A stretch of DNA of 64,000 nt from Hirschia maritima DSM 19733 (GCF_000378345.1 NZ_KB899550.1:39087-103086), one strand, 5' to 3'. Shown: positions 51,727 to 61,613, counted from the stretch's first letter. Notes: generated by a model not told the origin, from the letters alone. Program-made: numbers and translations.

Positions 51727-53295
51727 ATGAAGTCAGATTCAGATAAAGAAGCTAAACACCTTGACCGACTAATTCAAGAAAGCCTGTTTGCGCAATTACA
51801 ACAAATTGATCAACGGCTCTATCAAATAGAGCATGGTGAAAGCGCGTTCAAAGGGAGCGCACCGGCTCAAGGCAGCTCTTCACTACAGCAAGTGCGTACA
51901 GAGTTAACTGAGTTAGCAAAAACAGTAAACTTGGTAAATCAGCGTGCAGCGAATATGCGTCTTGATAGGCAAATATTATTAACTTTCAAAAGATTAATTA
52001 CTCTTTCGCCCGTCAAATCATTGATAAAAGATATTACGAAGAAAAACCAACTAGACGCACTGGCAAAAGAACGCCGCGATTTGGCTCTTGAAATCACCAA
52101 GAAAATGACAATTGAAAGTGACGTTATCGTCGTCTGTCCTGCCTATCCGGGGGGCGACAGAGCGTATGGCGGAGAATTTGTTCAGAAACGGATAGAAGCT
52201 TATCATGCTGCGGGTATCAAAGTTGCCGTTATTGAAGTCTCTAACAGCCGAAAAGAATTGTCGTCTTCTATCTTTGGAGGCGTTCGTGTCGTCCGAGTCA
52301 ACCCAGCTGGCTTGAACAAAATTTTGAGACTATCGACTTTTAAAATTCTTGCTGCTCATTCAGTTGAGAAACCTATTTGGGCAGAATTGAAAATTTATGC
52401 AGATAAAAAACCTATAGTTATTTGGGTTCATGGATTTGAAGCTAGAAATTGGAAAGAACTAGCCTTTAATTTCTCCGCCAAAGAATTAGAGACATTGGAA
52501 CCTCGCTTGGAGCTGGCTAACAAAGACCGCAAACAGACGATGAGTGAAGTGTTTGCTCATGAAAATGTTGAGACTATTTTTGTTTCCAACTTTATGAAGA
52601 ATATCGCGGAAACCTTTGCTGATCAAAAAGCCCAAAGCTCGCATATTATTCACAATAGTATCAATCAGGACGATTTTCCCTATGTTCCGAAATTGGCGAA
52701 ACACCGTAAAAAAATTCTCTGGGTAAGAACATTTGCAGCGCACAATTATAGCAATGATATTTCGAGAGATGTCATACTTGAATTGAGTAAAAAGCCATAT
52801 TTCAATGAATTAGAGTTTTCTATATTTGGAGATGGACGGTTCTTTGACGAATCTGTCGACCCACTTCGCAATTTTTCAAATGTACGAATAGAGCGTCGTT
52901 TTCTGAGCATTGAAGAACTGCGAGAGCAGCATGAAAAACACGGCCTAATGCTCGTGCCTTCAAGATGGGATAGTCAGGGGTTAACCTGTGGTGAAGCAAT
53001 GTCAAGCGGTCTGGTTGTTTTGACAAATGAAGTCGCCGGTATACCTGAATTTGTTGACAAAAAATGCGGGATAGTTGCACCATTTGAAGATGTGAATACA
53101 ATCGTTGAAGGTGTTGACCGCCTTTACAATGATGACCGCAAGTTTCTTAAGATGTCGAAGGCAGCGGCTAGACGTTCTGCCAAACAGTGCGGGGTACACT
53201 CCACATTGGACGTAGAAATTTCTTTATTAAGCAATAAATTAGATGAAAACAAAAACTTCCTAACAGATAAAGATGATGATGATGAAATGAACTAA
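51727..53295 (+). CDS. Glycosyltransferase family 4 with N-terminal coiled coil
   Basis: Protein of 522 residues. The first ~125 residues are helical and charged, likely coiled coil (LDRLIQESLFAQLQQIDQRL; LAKERRDLALEITKK). A GT-B fold follows: acceptor half VICPAYPGG-like (VVCPAYPGGDRAYGGEFVQK) and donor half KKILWVRTFAAHNYSND, SIFGDGRFFDESVD and SRWDSQGLTCGEAMSSGLVV, then LTNEVAGIPEFVD with the GT4 Glu-x7-Glu-like region. Paralogous to the protein at 60144. Transcribed opposite to most of the cluster; its 3' end shares a hairpin with the ABC ATPase gene. Confidence 0.85.
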   Translation: MKSDSDKEAKHLDRLIQESLFAQLQQIDQRLYQIEHGESAFKGSAPAQGSSSLQQVRTELTELAKTVNLVNQRAANMRLDRQILLTFKRLITLSPVKSLIKDITKKNQLDALAKERRDLALEITKKMTIESDVIVVCPAYPGGDRAYGGEFVQKRIEAYHAAGIKVAVIEVSNSRKELSSSIFGGVRVVRVNPAGLNKILRLSTFKILAAHSVEKPIWAELKIYADKKPIVIWVHGFEARNWKELAFNFSAKELETLEPRLELANKDRKQTMSEVFAHENVETIFVSNFMKNIAETFADQKAQSSHIIHNSINQDDFPYVPKLAKHRKKILWVRTFAAHNYSNDISRDVILELSKKPYFNELEFSIFGDGRFFDESVDPLRNFSNVRIERRFLSIEELREQHEKHGLMLVPSRWDSQGLTCGEAMSSGLVVLTNEVAGIPEFVDKKCGIVAPFEDVNTIVEGVDRLYNDDRKFLKMSKAAARRSAKQCGVHSTLDVEISLLSNKLDENKNFLTDKDDDDEMN

Positions 53296-54047
53296 GCTTC
53301 TAATTCCAGAAGCTTATGCAGGTAGGTAATACCCCCGGCAATATCATCACTAAAATATTTAATTTCACCTTGATCCAGTACAATAACTTTATTGCACCAT
53401 TTACGCACGAGTGCAGCTGAGTGAGATGCTAGGAATACGATTTTGTCGTCCCCTAGGTATTCCGCCATACGTTTTTCTGCCCTGTCTATAAATCGAGCAT
53501 CACCAGCTGAAATCCATTCATCCATTAAAACAATATCGGCAGATACTGCTGTCGCTATCCCAAAGGACAGACGCGCTAGCATTCCTGATGAATATGAGCG
53601 GATAGGCTCATTGATGAATTCATTTAATTCAGAAAACTGACTTACATCCTCGATCAGTTTTTCGATTTCTGCTTTATCGGAAATACCATAAAGTATTGCG
53701 CGTCGACGTATATTTTCGACACCGCTGGCATACATGTCCATTCCCATAGACAGATTGATCAAAGAGACTGTGTGACCATAGCGCGTTATTTTGCCCTGAT
53801 CGGGTTCAAAAACGCCAGCTATTGTTCTTAGCAAGGTTGTTTTACCCGCTCCGTTTCGCCCGATGATTCCGATGCGATCCCCGGGGCGAGCGAGAAGGTT
53901 AATGCGATGCAGGCCAAAGTTATAGCGTCGTCGCTCTTCTTTTCTGACAAAATGACTCGCCAGCCAATACCGAAATGAACGGCTTCGCTCATCCAAATGC
54001 ATTGGGTAATATACTGTTACATTCTGAAGAGATACACGAGCAGTCAT
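53292..54047 (-). CDS. Polysaccharide ABC transporter, ATP-binding subunit (Wzt/KpsT type)
   Basis: Protein of 251 residues from ATG 54047 (the frame upstream overlaps the permease and is not used). Walker A GRNGAGKTTLLRTI, signature SYSSGMLARLSFG, Walker B DIVLMDEWISAGD with the GD typical of this group, and a switch His in FLASHSAAL. Short like KpsT, without the carbohydrate-binding C-terminal domain of O-antigen Wzt proteins. It powers export of a finished polysaccharide with the permease 2 bases upstream. Confidence 0.92.
   Translation of the reverse strand: MTARVSLQNVTVYYPMHLDERSRSFRYWLASHFVRKEERRRYNFGLHRINLLARPGDRIGIIGRNGAGKTTLLRTIAGVFEPDQGKITRYGHTVSLINLSMGMDMYASGVENIRRRAILYGISDKAEIEKLIEDVSQFSELNEFINEPIRSYSSGMLARLSFGIATAVSADIVLMDEWISAGDARFIDRAEKRMAEYLGDDKIVFLASHSAALVRKWCNKVIVLDQGEIKYFSDDIAGGITYLHKLLELEA
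53294..53315. terminator. Hairpin shared by two convergent genes
   Basis: AAGCTTCT (53294-53301) and AGAAGCTT (53308-53315) with loop AATTCC. The + strand glycosyltransferase stop (53293-53295) and the minus-strand ATPase stop (53292-53294) fall in or beside it, and the arm encodes the ATPase C-terminus. No U-run. Confidence 0.55.
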
Positions 54048-54049
54048 GA

Positions 54050-54931
54050 TTAAATCCAAAATGGAATACGCTGACGAAAACGAGCGTAAATACCTAGGCC
54101 AAAAGAAAGCGAACAACACATTAAGAATACAGCTCCCGCCCAGACCTGCCACTCAACGGGTTTACCCATTAAAGGAAGACGCAAAATAGAAAGTAAGTAA
54201 TAGAAAGGATTGAGGTAGACTAGCAAAAGTCCCACACCTTTACCCAGCATTTCGACTTTCCACAAAATCGGCGTCATATAGAAACTGAACTGCACAAGCA
54301 TGGTTGTAAGTTGCTCTAAGTCACGGTAGCGCGCTGTTAATGTCCCTAATCCCGTTATTAGACCAAACATTGTCAAGCTTAGAATAACAACTCCAGGGAA
54401 AATCATTAAGGAATACAATGTGAAAGAGTCGGTAAAGAATACAACCAGAAAAACAATTGGCAGGCTGTGCAGCATCGCAATCAATCCACGCAATATCTGC
54501 TTAAACGGTAGGCTCAGCAAGTTCACACTGATAGATGTAATTTCATGTGCGTTAGAAATGAATACGCGTGACCCCTCGCCCAACGAGCCTGAAATAAATT
54601 GCCATGTCACCACGCCACATGCGATGTAGCCAAGAAATTCAGATAATGGCCTGCGAAATAGCAAACCCGCCAATATAGAATACCCAATGACGAACGTAAG
54701 TGTCCCAATACTGAGCCAATAAGGTCCCAACACGGAGCGCTTGTAGCGTGCTTTAGTGTCAGCCCAGGCGCGCCATAAAATTAATTTAAAATCTTTGCTA
54801 AGACGCCCGAGATCATTGAAGAAACGTTGCTGTTTTTTGGCAGAATCGGCGACATATAACCTGCCGTCTCGTAATGCTCGTTTTCTATCTAGACCATTAT
54901 TTTTGTTTGCGTTGGATAGTATATCATGCAT
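54050..54931 (-). CDS. Polysaccharide ABC transporter permease (Wzm/KpsM type)
   Basis: Protein of 293 residues with six helices (GPYWLSIGTLTFVIGYSILA, IACGVVTWQFISGSL, VIFLVVFFTDS-like regions) and the block LTARYRDLEQLTTMLVQFSF then YMTPILWKVE, diagnostic of ABC-2 polysaccharide permeases. It forms the membrane channel for the ATPase gene immediately downstream. No KpsE/KpsD-type periplasmic partner is seen in the window. Confidence 0.92.
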   Translation of the reverse strand: MHDILSNANKNNGLDRKRALRDGRLYVADSAKKQQRFFNDLGRLSKDFKLILWRAWADTKARYKRSVLGPYWLSIGTLTFVIGYSILAGLLFRRPLSEFLGYIACGVVTWQFISGSLGEGSRVFISNAHEITSISVNLLSLPFKQILRGLIAMLHSLPIVFLVVFFTDSFTLYSLMIFPGVVILSLTMFGLITGLGTLTARYRDLEQLTTMLVQFSFYMTPILWKVEMLGKGVGLLLVYLNPFYYLLSILRLPLMGKPVEWQVWAGAVFLMCCSLSFGLGIYARFRQRIPFWI

Positions 54932-55050
54932 TTGATTACTCGGAGTCTCTCATTTGATCTTCTCTATAGACGCCCTAAAACACGAACTAATGAGGCGTTG
55001 GAAGATCAATTTAGTTTTTTGTTCACGTGGTTTAAAGGTAAAGAACAATC

Positions 55051-55422
55051 CTATTTTGCAAGTTGAGACATACCGGCTAATCCAACGCCCGCGCAAATCA
55101 AAAAAAATCCAGCCCACTGGATAGGCGTTACAGTCTCTCGCAGTATAAATATTGAAGCCACAGGCACTATAACGAACGCCAATGCAACAAAGACATAAGC
55201 GGTTGAGAGAGGCATTGTTCTTAAAACCAATATCCATGTAATCGTGGCAATTGCATATACAATTAATGCCGGAACCATAATAATTAAAAAATTGGTATTC
55301 AGAAATGAAGACACTCCGACACCCTGCAACCGGCCGGATGCGACTTTAAACAATATTTGTCCAGCAGCTAACGACAATACAGTAAAAACAAGCAAGCCAT
55401 AATCTGATAAAAACTTGAGCAT
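55051..55422 (-). CDS. Four-helix EamA/SMR-like transporter
   Basis: Protein of 123 residues with four helices, like ArnE/ArnF and small multidrug transporters (LSLAAGQILFKVASGRLQG, TWILVLRTMPLSTAYVFVAL, ETVTPIQWAGFFLICAGVGL). ArnE/F proteins flip undecaprenyl-linked aminoarabinose, so a lipid-linked sugar flippase is suggested. It starts directly after the stop of the large membrane protein (TAAATG). This order, GT2 then large membrane enzyme then small flippase, is a lipid-linked glycosylation module (see findings). Confidence 0.78.
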   Translation of the reverse strand: MLKFLSDYGLLVFTVLSLAAGQILFKVASGRLQGVGVSSFLNTNFLIIMVPALIVYAIATITWILVLRTMPLSTAYVFVALAFVIVPVASIFILRETVTPIQWAGFFLICAGVGLAGMSQLAK

Positions 55423-56967
55423 TTAACACGATTCACCTTTAACTGGCAGGATATTTCGCAATGCAGGTAACCTTGCTTTTGCAAGGTCGACAAATTTGCC
55501 GATAAACACCAAATTAGTGGATACTTTCTTCGTTAGTCTGCGGTCAAAACTCACACAATAAATGAACACTGCAGCGACTGTGCAGAAAATCATATAGGTC
55601 GAATACCTAAAATCAGGAGATGGTGTAACAAAGAAAAGTGAGACTTCATATCCGAGGCCAGATAACAGCAAAATCATGGTAGCCCATTGCGCAATGGATA
55701 ACTGTTTTTGAATAATCCAATGGAATATCAATGCAACTATTAAAGCTAGCGTGATGAGCAGATACACATATGGTTCAAACAATAATGGCTCTTCTCTAAC
55801 AATCTTATTCGAGAGATCTTTTCGCCATGGCTGTTGGAACGCAGCGACCTCAAACTGAACTAAATGAGCTCTTATCTGCGGAATAGGTTCTCTAATGATA
55901 GGTGCCCACGGATGTATTTCACCAGCTCCTATTGCGCCTAAAAAACAATTCCATCTGTGTTTCAAATAGGCACCAGGCTCTTCCAATATTGATGTCTTCC
56001 ATGCCTCAGCCAAGCGCTCCAGCTCGGGGTCAGTTCTTAAGTATCGGAAAACGCCAGAATTACGCGTTAGCGGCAAAACGCTATAAGATACGTAATGCTC
56101 TTCAAGTGTTTCCAACTTCATGCCTTCATAAAGCTTGGTCGGAAATCTATCTTCTTCTGTTTGTACAGATATTGCTGCGATATCGTGAAAAGCTAGCACT
56201 TGCCAGAAATGCTGTTCATTTGTGACGAAGCGATCAAAAGTAAACTTTGCCATTCCAAACGTTAGAACAGTTAGCGCTATGCCTCCTGCGACAGTTGCCA
56301 TGAAAGCCGAACTGCGCACACGCATGGAACTGCGCATCGCCGGAAGAGTGTTTTCCAATCTACAGTCATTCCACTTAAATCGCATCAGTATGTAAAAAAC
56401 GACCAGACACAAAGTTGCCAATGCACCAGCAGGAGCATTGTGCCGGAAAGATATCGCAAAGAAACCCGATACTATACTTAATAGTATGTACGCGTCTGTA
56501 ATCTTCGAATTTCTTCGCCTTGCGACACCAACAAAAGCGGCAATTGCGGCACCAGCCGACAGCAGCAACCCCCCATTCATCAAGGTATCTTTCCAAATCA
56601 TCCCAATGGTCAAGAAAGTAGGCGGAAAGAAATACACCACACACAGAAAAACAGATCTGGTAGTCAGCGACTTAAACAAAGAGGAGATCAACCAAATACT
56701 GGATAAATGAACTAAAATATTCAGTATCAGCATCAGGAAAGGCCCAGGGACAATTTTATCTAAAAAGGACCAAATAATTGCTAAACTGGGAGGATGTCCG
56801 TCGTTCAATATAAAAGACCGAGCCTGTTGCAACTGAGATGTCGAATCCAATGTCATCCAGCCAGGGAAATGAAATGCGAGTGAGACGACAAATATAGATA
56901 AAAATAGCCAAACGGGCGCAGCGACCGTGCGCTCAGGCTTTGAAAGGTGCGTACTATCATTTGCCAT
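55423..56967 (-). CDS. Polytopic membrane protein, possible GT-C glycosyltransferase
   Basis: Protein of 514 residues from ATG 56967 (the frame begins further upstream but runs into the GT2 gene). About 11-12 helices, with a first external loop DSTSQLQQARSFILNDGHPP and then LAIIWSFLDKIVPGPF, where acidic residues after helix 1 are typical of polyprenyl-phosphate-using GT-C enzymes. A long periplasmic segment lies near residues 265-380. No named family recognised with certainty. With the DPM1-like GT2 upstream and the flippase downstream it probably transfers a sugar from undecaprenyl phosphate. Confidence 0.7.
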   Translation of the reverse strand: MANDSTHLSKPERTVAAPVWLFLSIFVVSLAFHFPGWMTLDSTSQLQQARSFILNDGHPPSLAIIWSFLDKIVPGPFLMLILNILVHLSSIWLISSLFKSLTTRSVFLCVVYFFPPTFLTIGMIWKDTLMNGGLLLSAGAAIAAFVGVARRRNSKITDAYILLSIVSGFFAISFRHNAPAGALATLCLVVFYILMRFKWNDCRLENTLPAMRSSMRVRSSAFMATVAGGIALTVLTFGMAKFTFDRFVTNEQHFWQVLAFHDIAAISVQTEEDRFPTKLYEGMKLETLEEHYVSYSVLPLTRNSGVFRYLRTDPELERLAEAWKTSILEEPGAYLKHRWNCFLGAIGAGEIHPWAPIIREPIPQIRAHLVQFEVAAFQQPWRKDLSNKIVREEPLLFEPYVYLLITLALIVALIFHWIIQKQLSIAQWATMILLLSGLGYEVSLFFVTPSPDFRYSTYMIFCTVAAVFIYCVSFDRRLTKKVSTNLVFIGKFVDLAKARLPALRNILPVKGESC

Positions 56968-58057
56968 CGTCTTGCCCCACCACTTTAGGTTGATCTGCAT
57001 CTAAAGCACTTTCTTTGGATCCGGCTTCCTGTCCAAAAATATCTTTTGGATCGGTATTTTTATCAATCTCCACCAGCGACTTCCATAGCGTCACGGTAGG
57101 TTTGTTTCCGATATCGTATGTTAGAAAAGCAATTAAAAACTGCCCTCCCATGAACAATGGAAGTGCTGACATCATTACTTGTCCTGAAGTCGCTGCAACT
57201 CCAGTAGTCAATGAAATACCAAAATAGCTAATGCCTAATATTGAGCCTATCAATATACTCAATAGACCAAAAATAAGATAAAGAGACGCTGCGCTGAAGT
57301 CGCGTAAAAAATAGTTATAGAAAATACGTTTGAAGAAATTGACTATGTGTAATCCACCAAATTCAAATAGTACTTTTCCTATTTTCAGATTACTTTCTTC
57401 ATCGGCATAAATCGCTCTCATCGGCATGTCTTGAATGCGAGCCCGAACAAGTCCAGCACGAAACAACAGATCCGACTCAAAGAAAAAACGTTTACTCAAT
57501 TTTTTGGCATTCAACCGGCGCAGTATGCTGGTGTGTATCGCCAAAAAACCATTTGTCGGATCAAATATATCCCAATATCCAGAACTAAGTTTGGTCAAAA
57601 AAGACAAACCGGCGTTTCCAACCAAACGTAAAACTGGCATTTCGCTTACGTCTTCAGGATTAAAGAAACGGTTTCCTTTGGTAAAATCAGCCTGGCCTGC
57701 AATTATGGGTTGGATCAGAGCAGGTATCAGTTTCGGATCCATTTGTCCGTCACTGTCAACTTTAACAACAATGTCCGCATTCTGAAGCGAAGCGTACTGC
57801 ATTCCTGAGAGCGTCGCGGCCCCTACTCCACCATTTTCTTTCTGAAAAATGACATGAACACGTGGGTCTTTGGAGTATTTTTGAATATATAAACCAGTTT
57901 CAACAGGGCACTTGTCATCAACACAGACTATAAGGTCTATTTCATCACCAAAGCGTTCTATGACGTCCAAAACCTGGTCTTTGGACTTGTAGCACGGAAG
58001 AACTGCAGCAACGATCATGTCGTTCTTAAACGTATTTTGAAGAACTTCCTTAGTCAT
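56957..58057 (-). CDS. Glycosyltransferase family 2, DPM1/GtrB-like
   Basis: Protein of 366 residues. GT-A domain with AAVLPCYKSKDQVLDVIERF, LIVCVDDKCPVET and the metal-binding VVKVDSDGQMDP, then two or more C-terminal helices (residues ~240-310). This is the layout of dolichyl/undecaprenyl-phosphate sugar synthases. It would load a sugar onto the carrier lipid on the cytoplasmic face, for the membrane enzyme that follows. It overlaps that gene by 11 bases. Confidence 0.88.
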   Translation of the reverse strand: MTKEVLQNTFKNDMIVAAVLPCYKSKDQVLDVIERFGDEIDLIVCVDDKCPVETGLYIQKYSKDPRVHVIFQKENGGVGAATLSGMQYASLQNADIVVKVDSDGQMDPKLIPALIQPIIAGQADFTKGNRFFNPEDVSEMPVLRLVGNAGLSFLTKLSSGYWDIFDPTNGFLAIHTSILRRLNAKKLSKRFFFESDLLFRAGLVRARIQDMPMRAIYADEESNLKIGKVLFEFGGLHIVNFFKRIFYNYFLRDFSAASLYLIFGLLSILIGSILGISYFGISLTTGVAATSGQVMMSALPLFMGGQFLIAFLTYDIGNKPTVTLWKSLVEIDKNTDPKDIFGQEAGSKESALDADQPKVVGQDDGK

Positions 58058-58290
58058 GGCCCACCTCTACACAACGTCTCGCATTTATTAAGCCCGCGTT
58101 AACATGCGATAATACTTAAGACAAGCAGTTCCTTTGCTCCATTTCACATGATAGAGACGTCATAAATAGTGAAAATGTATGGCTTTTTGCGACGGTAATT
58201 ACAGTACGATCATAAAACGATTTGGAATTTTCGTTTTTTCGTCGTGCAAAATCGCTTACTCACATAGCCTATACTTTACAGGGTTGTCAC

Positions 58291-60117
58291 ATGCATAATG
58301 TTTTAGTTGAGAAAGCAACCAAGAACCTGAAATCTTGGTTAATATGTATTCTCGTGCTTTTCTTGCTGGGTGCTATCACCACACCTACTGCCAATGTAAA
58401 TTCTATTTTCATAGAAGATGCCGATATCGAAAAAAGTGGCGATTGGCGCGTCGTCAATTTATTTGGACGCTACACAGAAGGACGCGCCTCTTTTACCGGC
58501 AATGTTAATTCGACCGGTAGCGTTAACTTCGACAAAGAGAAAACCGCCGAACGAGTTGTTTTCCGTATTTATGACTACGGAAAAAATCAGGTGAACATTG
58601 CAAATATCTCTCTTGGAGATCAAAAATCCGTTCTTAAATATGGGGCTGAAAAAGCTGGTGTAACGGAACACACGGTTACTTTTCCTGAAAAAGCCATTGG
58701 TAACAAGTTAGATATTCAAATTGATACGCTAGAACAGCCATCGTTTTTAATCGACTCGATTGTATTGGAAGCCGAGACCAATTCATTTGACTATTCCAGA
58801 ATATTTACACGCGGTCTTCTTTTTGCCTTTTTAGGTTTTGTATTGTGGGCAGCAACTATATTTACTACAACGCCAACGGTTAGTACTGGCCGAATTTACA
58901 GCTCGATAGATCTTTTCAGAGGTATAGGTGTACTTCTCGTCGTGGCCTTACACGCGACAGGTTTTTCAGGGCTCCCAAATTTAACCGATCAGCCAATGCT
59001 CGATAACTTGTCTAAACATGGACATTTCGGCGTAGAGATTTTTTATGTCGTGAGTGCCTATACACTTACTTTTAGCCTTTATTCTGCTTCTCAGAACAAA
59101 AGCACCTCGATAGTCAGTCAATTTTGGAGCAGACGCGTTGTTCGAATTATACCTGCTTTTGCAGCAGTATTTTTCCTGGCGGTTGTTTTAAAAGATTTCC
59201 TACCCAGCAAGTTAGAAACGAACAATATTCTGACGACTGCCGCTCAATTTGCATCAATGTCCTATATTTTTGAACGAGACGTATTATTAGCGCCTATTGG
59301 ACATTCCGTTTGGTGGTCTATTTCAACTGAATTCCAATTTTACATCGTCATGCCGCTTTTGTTTCTGCCAATCTTTGCCAGTCTAAAAATGCAAACCATT
59401 AATCTACCATATGTTCGATATATCTTGGCAGGTAGCTTGGCACTCATCGGAATTCTGATATCAGCATATTCGCGCAGTGAATTGGTTGGTAAACCTTGGC
59501 TGCCCTACACGCTCTTTTACCACATAGATGCCTTTTTAATTGGAATAGCACTTGGTATCCTCTCACTAAAAACTAAGTCGAGCAGCGAAAATGAAAAACT
59601 TCCGTTTAAGCAATTAAGCCTTTGGGGAGGACTTGGAATAGCGTCTTATGTTCTAGTCCTTGGCGCAGTTGGGTTTAGTACGCAATTAGGAGAGCTACTT
59701 TCACTACCCCGAAATTTTGTGCCGGCTCGTTTGGGAGTCATAATTATTTGTGCCGGAGGGATATATCTGGCTCGCAGAGCCGAAGATAAGGGATTTAATT
59801 TTTCAGGTTTTGCTGGCCTCAGAACAGTCGGTTTATTGTCGTTCTTAATATACTTAATTCATGTCCCTGCAATGGAGTTGGCAGCCCGTATACCTGTTCC
59901 CTCTTCGGTGGGAAATCACGAAGGATATTATCACTGGGTGCTGTTAATTGGCTTAGGGCTTTCCGTTATTGCTTCTGTTATATTGCACCAGCTTGTTGAA
60001 CGTCCATCATTGAAACTTAACGTAATAGCGAAAACACGTTCTTGGTTTCCGACGACTGTTGGTATATTCATTGGGTGGATTATATTTTGTTTTCTTATTA
60101 ATCTTGCAACGCACTAA
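58291..60117 (+). CDS. Acyltransferase 3 family protein with periplasmic beta domain
   Basis: Protein of 608 residues from ATG 58291 (an earlier TTG at 58222 is possible). After a first helix (LICILVLFLLGAITTPT) comes a ~150-residue extracytoplasmic beta-type domain (IFIEDADIEKSGDWRVVNLF; TVTFPEKAIGNKLDIQIDT). Then follows the acyltransferase-3 core with ~10 helices, starting YSSIDLFRGIGVLLVVALHA, with the catalytic-type His in ALHATGF and motifs SRRVVRIIPAF and WSISTEFQFYIVMPL. Such proteins O-acetylate or acylate surface sugars. The N-terminal beta domain is not usual for OafA-type proteins. Confidence 0.85.
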   Translation: MHNVLVEKATKNLKSWLICILVLFLLGAITTPTANVNSIFIEDADIEKSGDWRVVNLFGRYTEGRASFTGNVNSTGSVNFDKEKTAERVVFRIYDYGKNQVNIANISLGDQKSVLKYGAEKAGVTEHTVTFPEKAIGNKLDIQIDTLEQPSFLIDSIVLEAETNSFDYSRIFTRGLLFAFLGFVLWAATIFTTTPTVSTGRIYSSIDLFRGIGVLLVVALHATGFSGLPNLTDQPMLDNLSKHGHFGVEIFYVVSAYTLTFSLYSASQNKSTSIVSQFWSRRVVRIIPAFAAVFFLAVVLKDFLPSKLETNNILTTAAQFASMSYIFERDVLLAPIGHSVWWSISTEFQFYIVMPLLFLPIFASLKMQTINLPYVRYILAGSLALIGILISAYSRSELVGKPWLPYTLFYHIDAFLIGIALGILSLKTKSSSENEKLPFKQLSLWGGLGIASYVLVLGAVGFSTQLGELLSLPRNFVPARLGVIIICAGGIYLARRAEDKGFNFSGFAGLRTVGLLSFLIYLIHVPAMELAARIPVPSSVGNHEGYYHWVLLIGLGLSVIASVILHQLVERPSLKLNVIAKTRSWFPTTVGIFIGWIIFCFLINLATH

Positions 60118-60143
60118 GAAACAATCATACCCTATGATGAACA

Positions 60144-61613
60144 CTATTTCGATTGAATAATGTTGTCAGGGCCAAAGAGATGCATCTCCATTTCAACAGT
60201 GTTTGCGTATGACAATTGCGATCTTATAATTTCCGATTGCTTACGTCGTCGAGCGTCAAATTCTTCTCTAGGTAGATTACATAAATAATCCAAAGCGTTC
60301 ACAAGCTCTTCTATTGATTCAGGTTTGCATAAAACTGATAAGTTTCGATCCATAAACTCAGGTACTGCGCATATAGAAGTACTGATGATTGCAAGGCCCG
60401 CCCCAGCGGCCTCACACACCGACATGCCTTGGGTTTCATGACGTGTTGGAGACAAGTATATGTGATGTTCCTCAAATAACTTCTGCATTGCAGAGCTCGA
60501 TATAGGGCCTTCAATCGTCGAAACTTTTAGGGCCAAAGGTAAAGGCCTCAACACTTCAGGAAAATACCGACCAAAGCCAACAATGGTGAATTCTACGCGA
60601 TCAGAATCAGTTCTCTTATTCAATGCATCTATCGTTTTAACAATCTGATCTCCAGCATAATTAAGGCGGTCAAAGTTTTTAACGACTAGAACGCGGAGAA
60701 CAGACACATCACTGTTGGCAGTTTGGTCGAGTTGAAAAATTTCAGAGATAATATTCGGTATGACATAACTTTTAGAAAAGTCTGCGCCTGTATCTTCAGT
60801 GGCCATTTGACGCAAAAACTCAGAAACAAAGACTAGCCTATCAGGGCAAGATTGAGCAGCTAAAAGCAATGCCGCAAAGCGTTTCGATTGAAGTATCTCC
60901 AATGACGTTACATCCTGTTTTAACTCATCAATGGAAAAGTTGAAATGTAGTCGAAAATAGTCTCGACAATCATAGCCATGAAACACACAAATAAATCTTT
61001 CATGAGGCACGAATTTCACAAAAGAAACTAATAAATCCGGTACAGGTGAATGCAGCATAAAACGGGACAGCTCGAATGCGTTTGCTGCAGAAACTATTTG
61101 ATGATCGGTCCAGACCTCAACATCGACGTCTTCATATTTCCAGGATAGCCGTCCATGTGTGCTAGGAGACCTACTAATAACCTGAACTTTGTATCCCATT
61201 TGTTTTAGAACAATGGCTCGCCTATGCACAAATGCACTTGGAAAATGATTTACATCGTCTGGGTAGTGGTTTGAAACAATATATATAGTGTCCCGTTCAT
61301 TGTCAGGCAATATGTCTTTTGCAGGTTCAACTAAATCAAAGCGCGGCGCAGGACCTTGGATAATAATAGCACGTGCGTTTTCAACAATCTCTCGTTTTGA
61401 TGTGTATTCAGTTGCGCTTAGGTCCGCAAACCAGTCTTCAGTAGAGCGAATGTCCCGCTTAGCTGAAGTTTTTAAGATTGCTTCCCCGCGTTTTTTTGCT
61501 GCAACAAATTTTTGATTTAATTTGTCAAACCAAGATTTATTCTCTTCAATTGAACGTAAAGTCAGGACATAATTTTTCAGCCATGTGACGTATCGTTGGG
61601 ATAAATCGGTCAC
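60144..61613 (-). CDS. Glycosyltransferase family 4
   Basis: Protein of 489 residues, GTG start with AGGA upstream. The first ~85 residues are helical. The GT-B fold follows: IYIVSNHYPDDVNHFPSAFV, RRAIVLKQMGYKVQVISRSP, then VLRVLVVKNFDRLNYAGDQI, FTIVGFGRYFPEVLRPLPL and HIYLSPTRHETQGMSVCEAA with GAGLAIISTSICAVPEFMD. Layout and the end motif are the same as in the protein at 51727, so the two are paralogues. Converges on the acyltransferase gene and is divergent from the next GT4. Confidence 0.85.
   Translation of the reverse strand: MTDLSQRYVTWLKNYVLTLRSIEENKSWFDKLNQKFVAAKKRGEAILKTSAKRDIRSTEDWFADLSATEYTSKREIVENARAIIIQGPAPRFDLVEPAKDILPDNERDTIYIVSNHYPDDVNHFPSAFVHRRAIVLKQMGYKVQVISRSPSTHGRLSWKYEDVDVEVWTDHQIVSAANAFELSRFMLHSPVPDLLVSFVKFVPHERFICVFHGYDCRDYFRLHFNFSIDELKQDVTSLEILQSKRFAALLLAAQSCPDRLVFVSEFLRQMATEDTGADFSKSYVIPNIISEIFQLDQTANSDVSVLRVLVVKNFDRLNYAGDQIVKTIDALNKRTDSDRVEFTIVGFGRYFPEVLRPLPLALKVSTIEGPISSSAMQKLFEEHHIYLSPTRHETQGMSVCEAAGAGLAIISTSICAVPEFMDRNLSVLCKPESIEELVNALDYLCNLPREEFDARRRKQSEIIRSQLSYANTVEMEMHLFGPDNIIQSK

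Noticed and set aside
54950..55237. Minus-strand frame of 95 codons overlapping the small EamA-like transporter
   Set aside because: Out-of-frame shadow of the transporter gene; Cys/Arg-rich, no family resemblance and no ribosome site.
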